Source of the DNA: Hungateiclostridiaceae bacterium UBA3934
GTDB lineage: Bacteria > Bacillota > Clostridia > Acetivibrionales > DTU013
DNA: 6,199 nt
Assembly: GCA_002385815.1 (NCBI GenBank)
Contig: DGEE01000150.1
Coordinates: 1 to 6,199, forward strand
Direction of reading: 5' to 3'
The position numbers and the translations under genes are program-made. The notes beneath the pieces were generated by a model. That model searched no databases and was not told where the DNA came from. It worked only from the letters and a program-made list of their open reading frames with translations. Below, piece after piece: positions 5,233-6,199 of this stretch (position 1 is its first letter; each line of letters starts with the position of its first letter).

Positions 5233-5950
5233 TTAACAACTTCGCTTCATAATATAAAAACCTGTAATATCTGCCAGAGCCCAACCAACAGGTATTGCCC
5301 ACCATATGCCTGTAAGGCCTGTCGAGGGTACTGAAGAAAGTGTATAGGCCAGGATCACCCTTGTTCCAAGACTTACGACAGTAAGGATTATAGACACCCC
5401 TGGTCTTCCTGAACCTCTGAACAATCCATAGAACATAAATAAATATCCTATCAGGCAATAAAAACCTGCTACGATAAATAGATATTGTGTGCCTGTTTGA
5501 ATAATCTCTGTTTCATTGGCGTCAATAAAAATACTCACTAAAGGTTTAGCTAACAATATGATCAATGCCGAAACTACCACACCATAAATCGTAATAATCT
5601 TTACAGCAGAACGAATCCCATTTCGTATACGTTCCCGTTCCTTTGCGCCGTGATTCTGAGCTATGAATGTAGAAAATGCATTACCAAATTCCTGCTCGGG
5701 TAAATATGCAAAGCTTTCGATTTTCACTGCTGCCCATGCAAAACCCTAATATTATGGAATTCAACAGAACCATGAGCGAAAATGAACTGCCAACTGCTGC
5801 AAGGGCATCAGGACCAATAAATCTGCCTACGATGATCGTATCTGCAATGTTATATAATTGTTGAAACAAATTACCGGCTATCATGGGAAGTGCTAATTTT
5901 AATATTGCTTTAGTTTCATTTCCCACTGTTAAGTCGCGAGTTATGCCCAT
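5233..5950 (-). pseudogene. MATE-family multidrug/Na+ antiporter, internal deletion and frameshift
   Basis: Two frames carry one gene. From ATG at 5950, residues 1-73 are the MATE N-terminus: LTVGNETKAILKLALPMIAG, GNLFQQLYNIADTIIVGRF, ALAAVG, then NSIILGFCMG. Near 5731-5738 the homology jumps to another frame encoding AAVKIESFAYLPEQEFGNAF, FSTFIAQNHGA, and on to SLGTRVILAYTLSS and GIWWAIPVGWALADITGFY, ending at a near-natural C-terminus (stop at 5233). MATE proteins have about 440-460 residues and 12 spans. About 190-200 residues in the middle are absent, and the junction is out of frame, so the N-terminal frame stops at 5681. The product cannot be a functional pump. It keeps a good promoter (6015-6043); the RBS (AGGT, about 7 bases before the ATG) is weak. 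Efflux substrates cannot be told. Confidence 0.9.
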
Positions 5951-5987
5951 ATTTTACCTGCTTTTCGAATTAATAATAAACGCAGCT

Positions 5988-6002
5988 ATAGGCCCAGCCT
6001 AT
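5988..6002. promoter_or_regulatory. Hairpin/operator in the MATE 5' leader
   Basis: ATAGGC (5988-5993) and GCCTAT (5997-6002) form a perfect 6-bp inverted repeat around three bases, a few bases downstream of the predicted start site at about 6008. It could be an operator overlapping the initial transcribed region or an mRNA stem. Confidence 0.4.
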
Positions 6003-6014
6003 GTGCGACGATAC

Positions 6015-6043
6015 ATGATAACATCGCATATAAGTATTGTCAA
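6015..6043 (-). promoter_or_regulatory. Sigma-A promoter for the MATE gene
   Basis: The minus strand has a consensus -35 TTGACA (6043-6038), a 17-base spacer and -10 TATCAT (6020-6015, five of six consensus), with a TG at the extended -10 position. This predicts a start near 6008 and a leader of about 58 bases before the ATG at 5950. Confidence 0.8.
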
Positions 6044-6096
6044 TCCTGGCAGCATTCTTATCATTACCATCTTTTTTCACTCATGTTTTATGGCAT

Positions 6097-6117
6097 AAAA
6101 AAAGCCCCGAAGGGCTT
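6097..6117 (-). terminator. Intrinsic terminator with UUCG loop
   Basis: On the minus strand AAGCCC, UUCG, GGGCUU is followed by five more U residues. The C(UUCG)G loop is unusually stable. It separates an off-window upstream gene from the MATE promoter. Confidence 0.9.
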
Positions 6118-6174
6118 ATGTGTTTTAATGGCACCTTTTCACGTAATACATATTCCCTGTCGGCTTCTGAAAGC

Positions 6175-6199
6175 TTAAATGATCTCAAACTCACCGTAC
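6175..6199 (-). CDS. Possible last codons of an off-window gene
   Basis: The minus strand enters with codons for YGEFEII and then TAA at 6175-6177, 58 bases before the terminator at 6097-6117. That is a sensible end for an upstream gene. Another frame (from ACG at 6197) stays open through the terminator and reads SFKLSEADREYVL, so the choice is not certain. Too short to identify. Confidence 0.3.

Noticed and set aside
5025..5250. Open frame continuous with the enzyme gene (contains GIALANTYPNAHF, briefly reminiscent of a methyltransferase glycine-rich motif)
   Set aside because: No start codon or RBS, and the required glycine pattern is incomplete; left as possible decayed DNA.
5099..5458. 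A 119-codon minus-strand frame overlapping the MATE 3' end
   Set aside because: It shares most of its length with the MATE C-terminal frame, which has unmistakable family sequence; its own translation shows no recognised motif.
1..6199. CRISPR array, tRNA or rRNA genes
   Set aside because: No regularly spaced repeats with unique spacers, no tRNA cloverleaf with CCA-type end and no conserved rRNA segments were seen on either strand.

Overview
The window looks like an accessory, decaying stretch of a Firmicutes genome, probably Clostridia and possibly Lachnospiraceae-like. The evidence is a tyrosine-type T-box leader, AGGAG-type ribosome binding sites, a sigma-A promoter with TTGACA/TATCAT boxes, and gene families common in gut clostridia. 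This lineage call is inference. All recognisable genes lie on the minus strand, so transcription runs from high to low coordinates.

Layout in the direction of transcription: (a) 6199-6097, the possible last codons of an off-window gene and an intrinsic terminator with a UUCG loop. (b) 6043-5233, a good promoter, a small hairpin and a MATE-family efflux gene whose middle is deleted with a frame change. (c) 5232-4983, a non-coding gap with a 9-bp inverted repeat. (d) 4982-3012, the only long intact gene, a 656-residue cytoplasmic protein that looks like a beta-sandwich plus alpha/alpha-toroid carbohydrate-active enzyme of no family I can name. (e) 3036-2079, a condensation-superfamily (alcohol acetyltransferase-like) gene that has lost both ends. 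Its 3' end is joined out of frame to what looks like the tail of a DUF6320-like membrane protein. (f) 1988-1402, a 17-bp tandem duplication, the C-terminal end of a GGDEF domain, three direct repeats resembling an IS21-family end, and a Cys-rich gene scrap. (g) 1321-743, nested inverted repeats and an XRE-type regulator with two C-terminal membrane helices. (h) 667-1, a promoter and complete tyrosine T-box leader driving only the C-terminal part of tyrosyl-tRNA synthetase, running off the window edge.

The main message is not one working pathway but a cluster of deletion scars. At least four genes (tyrS, a diguanylate cyclase, an acyltransferase, a MATE pump) and probably two more are present only as pieces, while regulatory parts (T-box, promoter, terminators) and two genes (the XRE regulator and the 656-residue enzyme) remain intact. 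Base composition also changes: counts of single 60-base lines give 57% GC at 4021-4080, 35% at 5701-5760 and 38% at 1021-1080, so the enzyme/acyltransferase block differs from its flanks. The most unusual item is the T-box-controlled mini-TyrS, which keeps a leader, terminator, Shine-Dalgarno sequence and start codon but lacks the catalytic domain.
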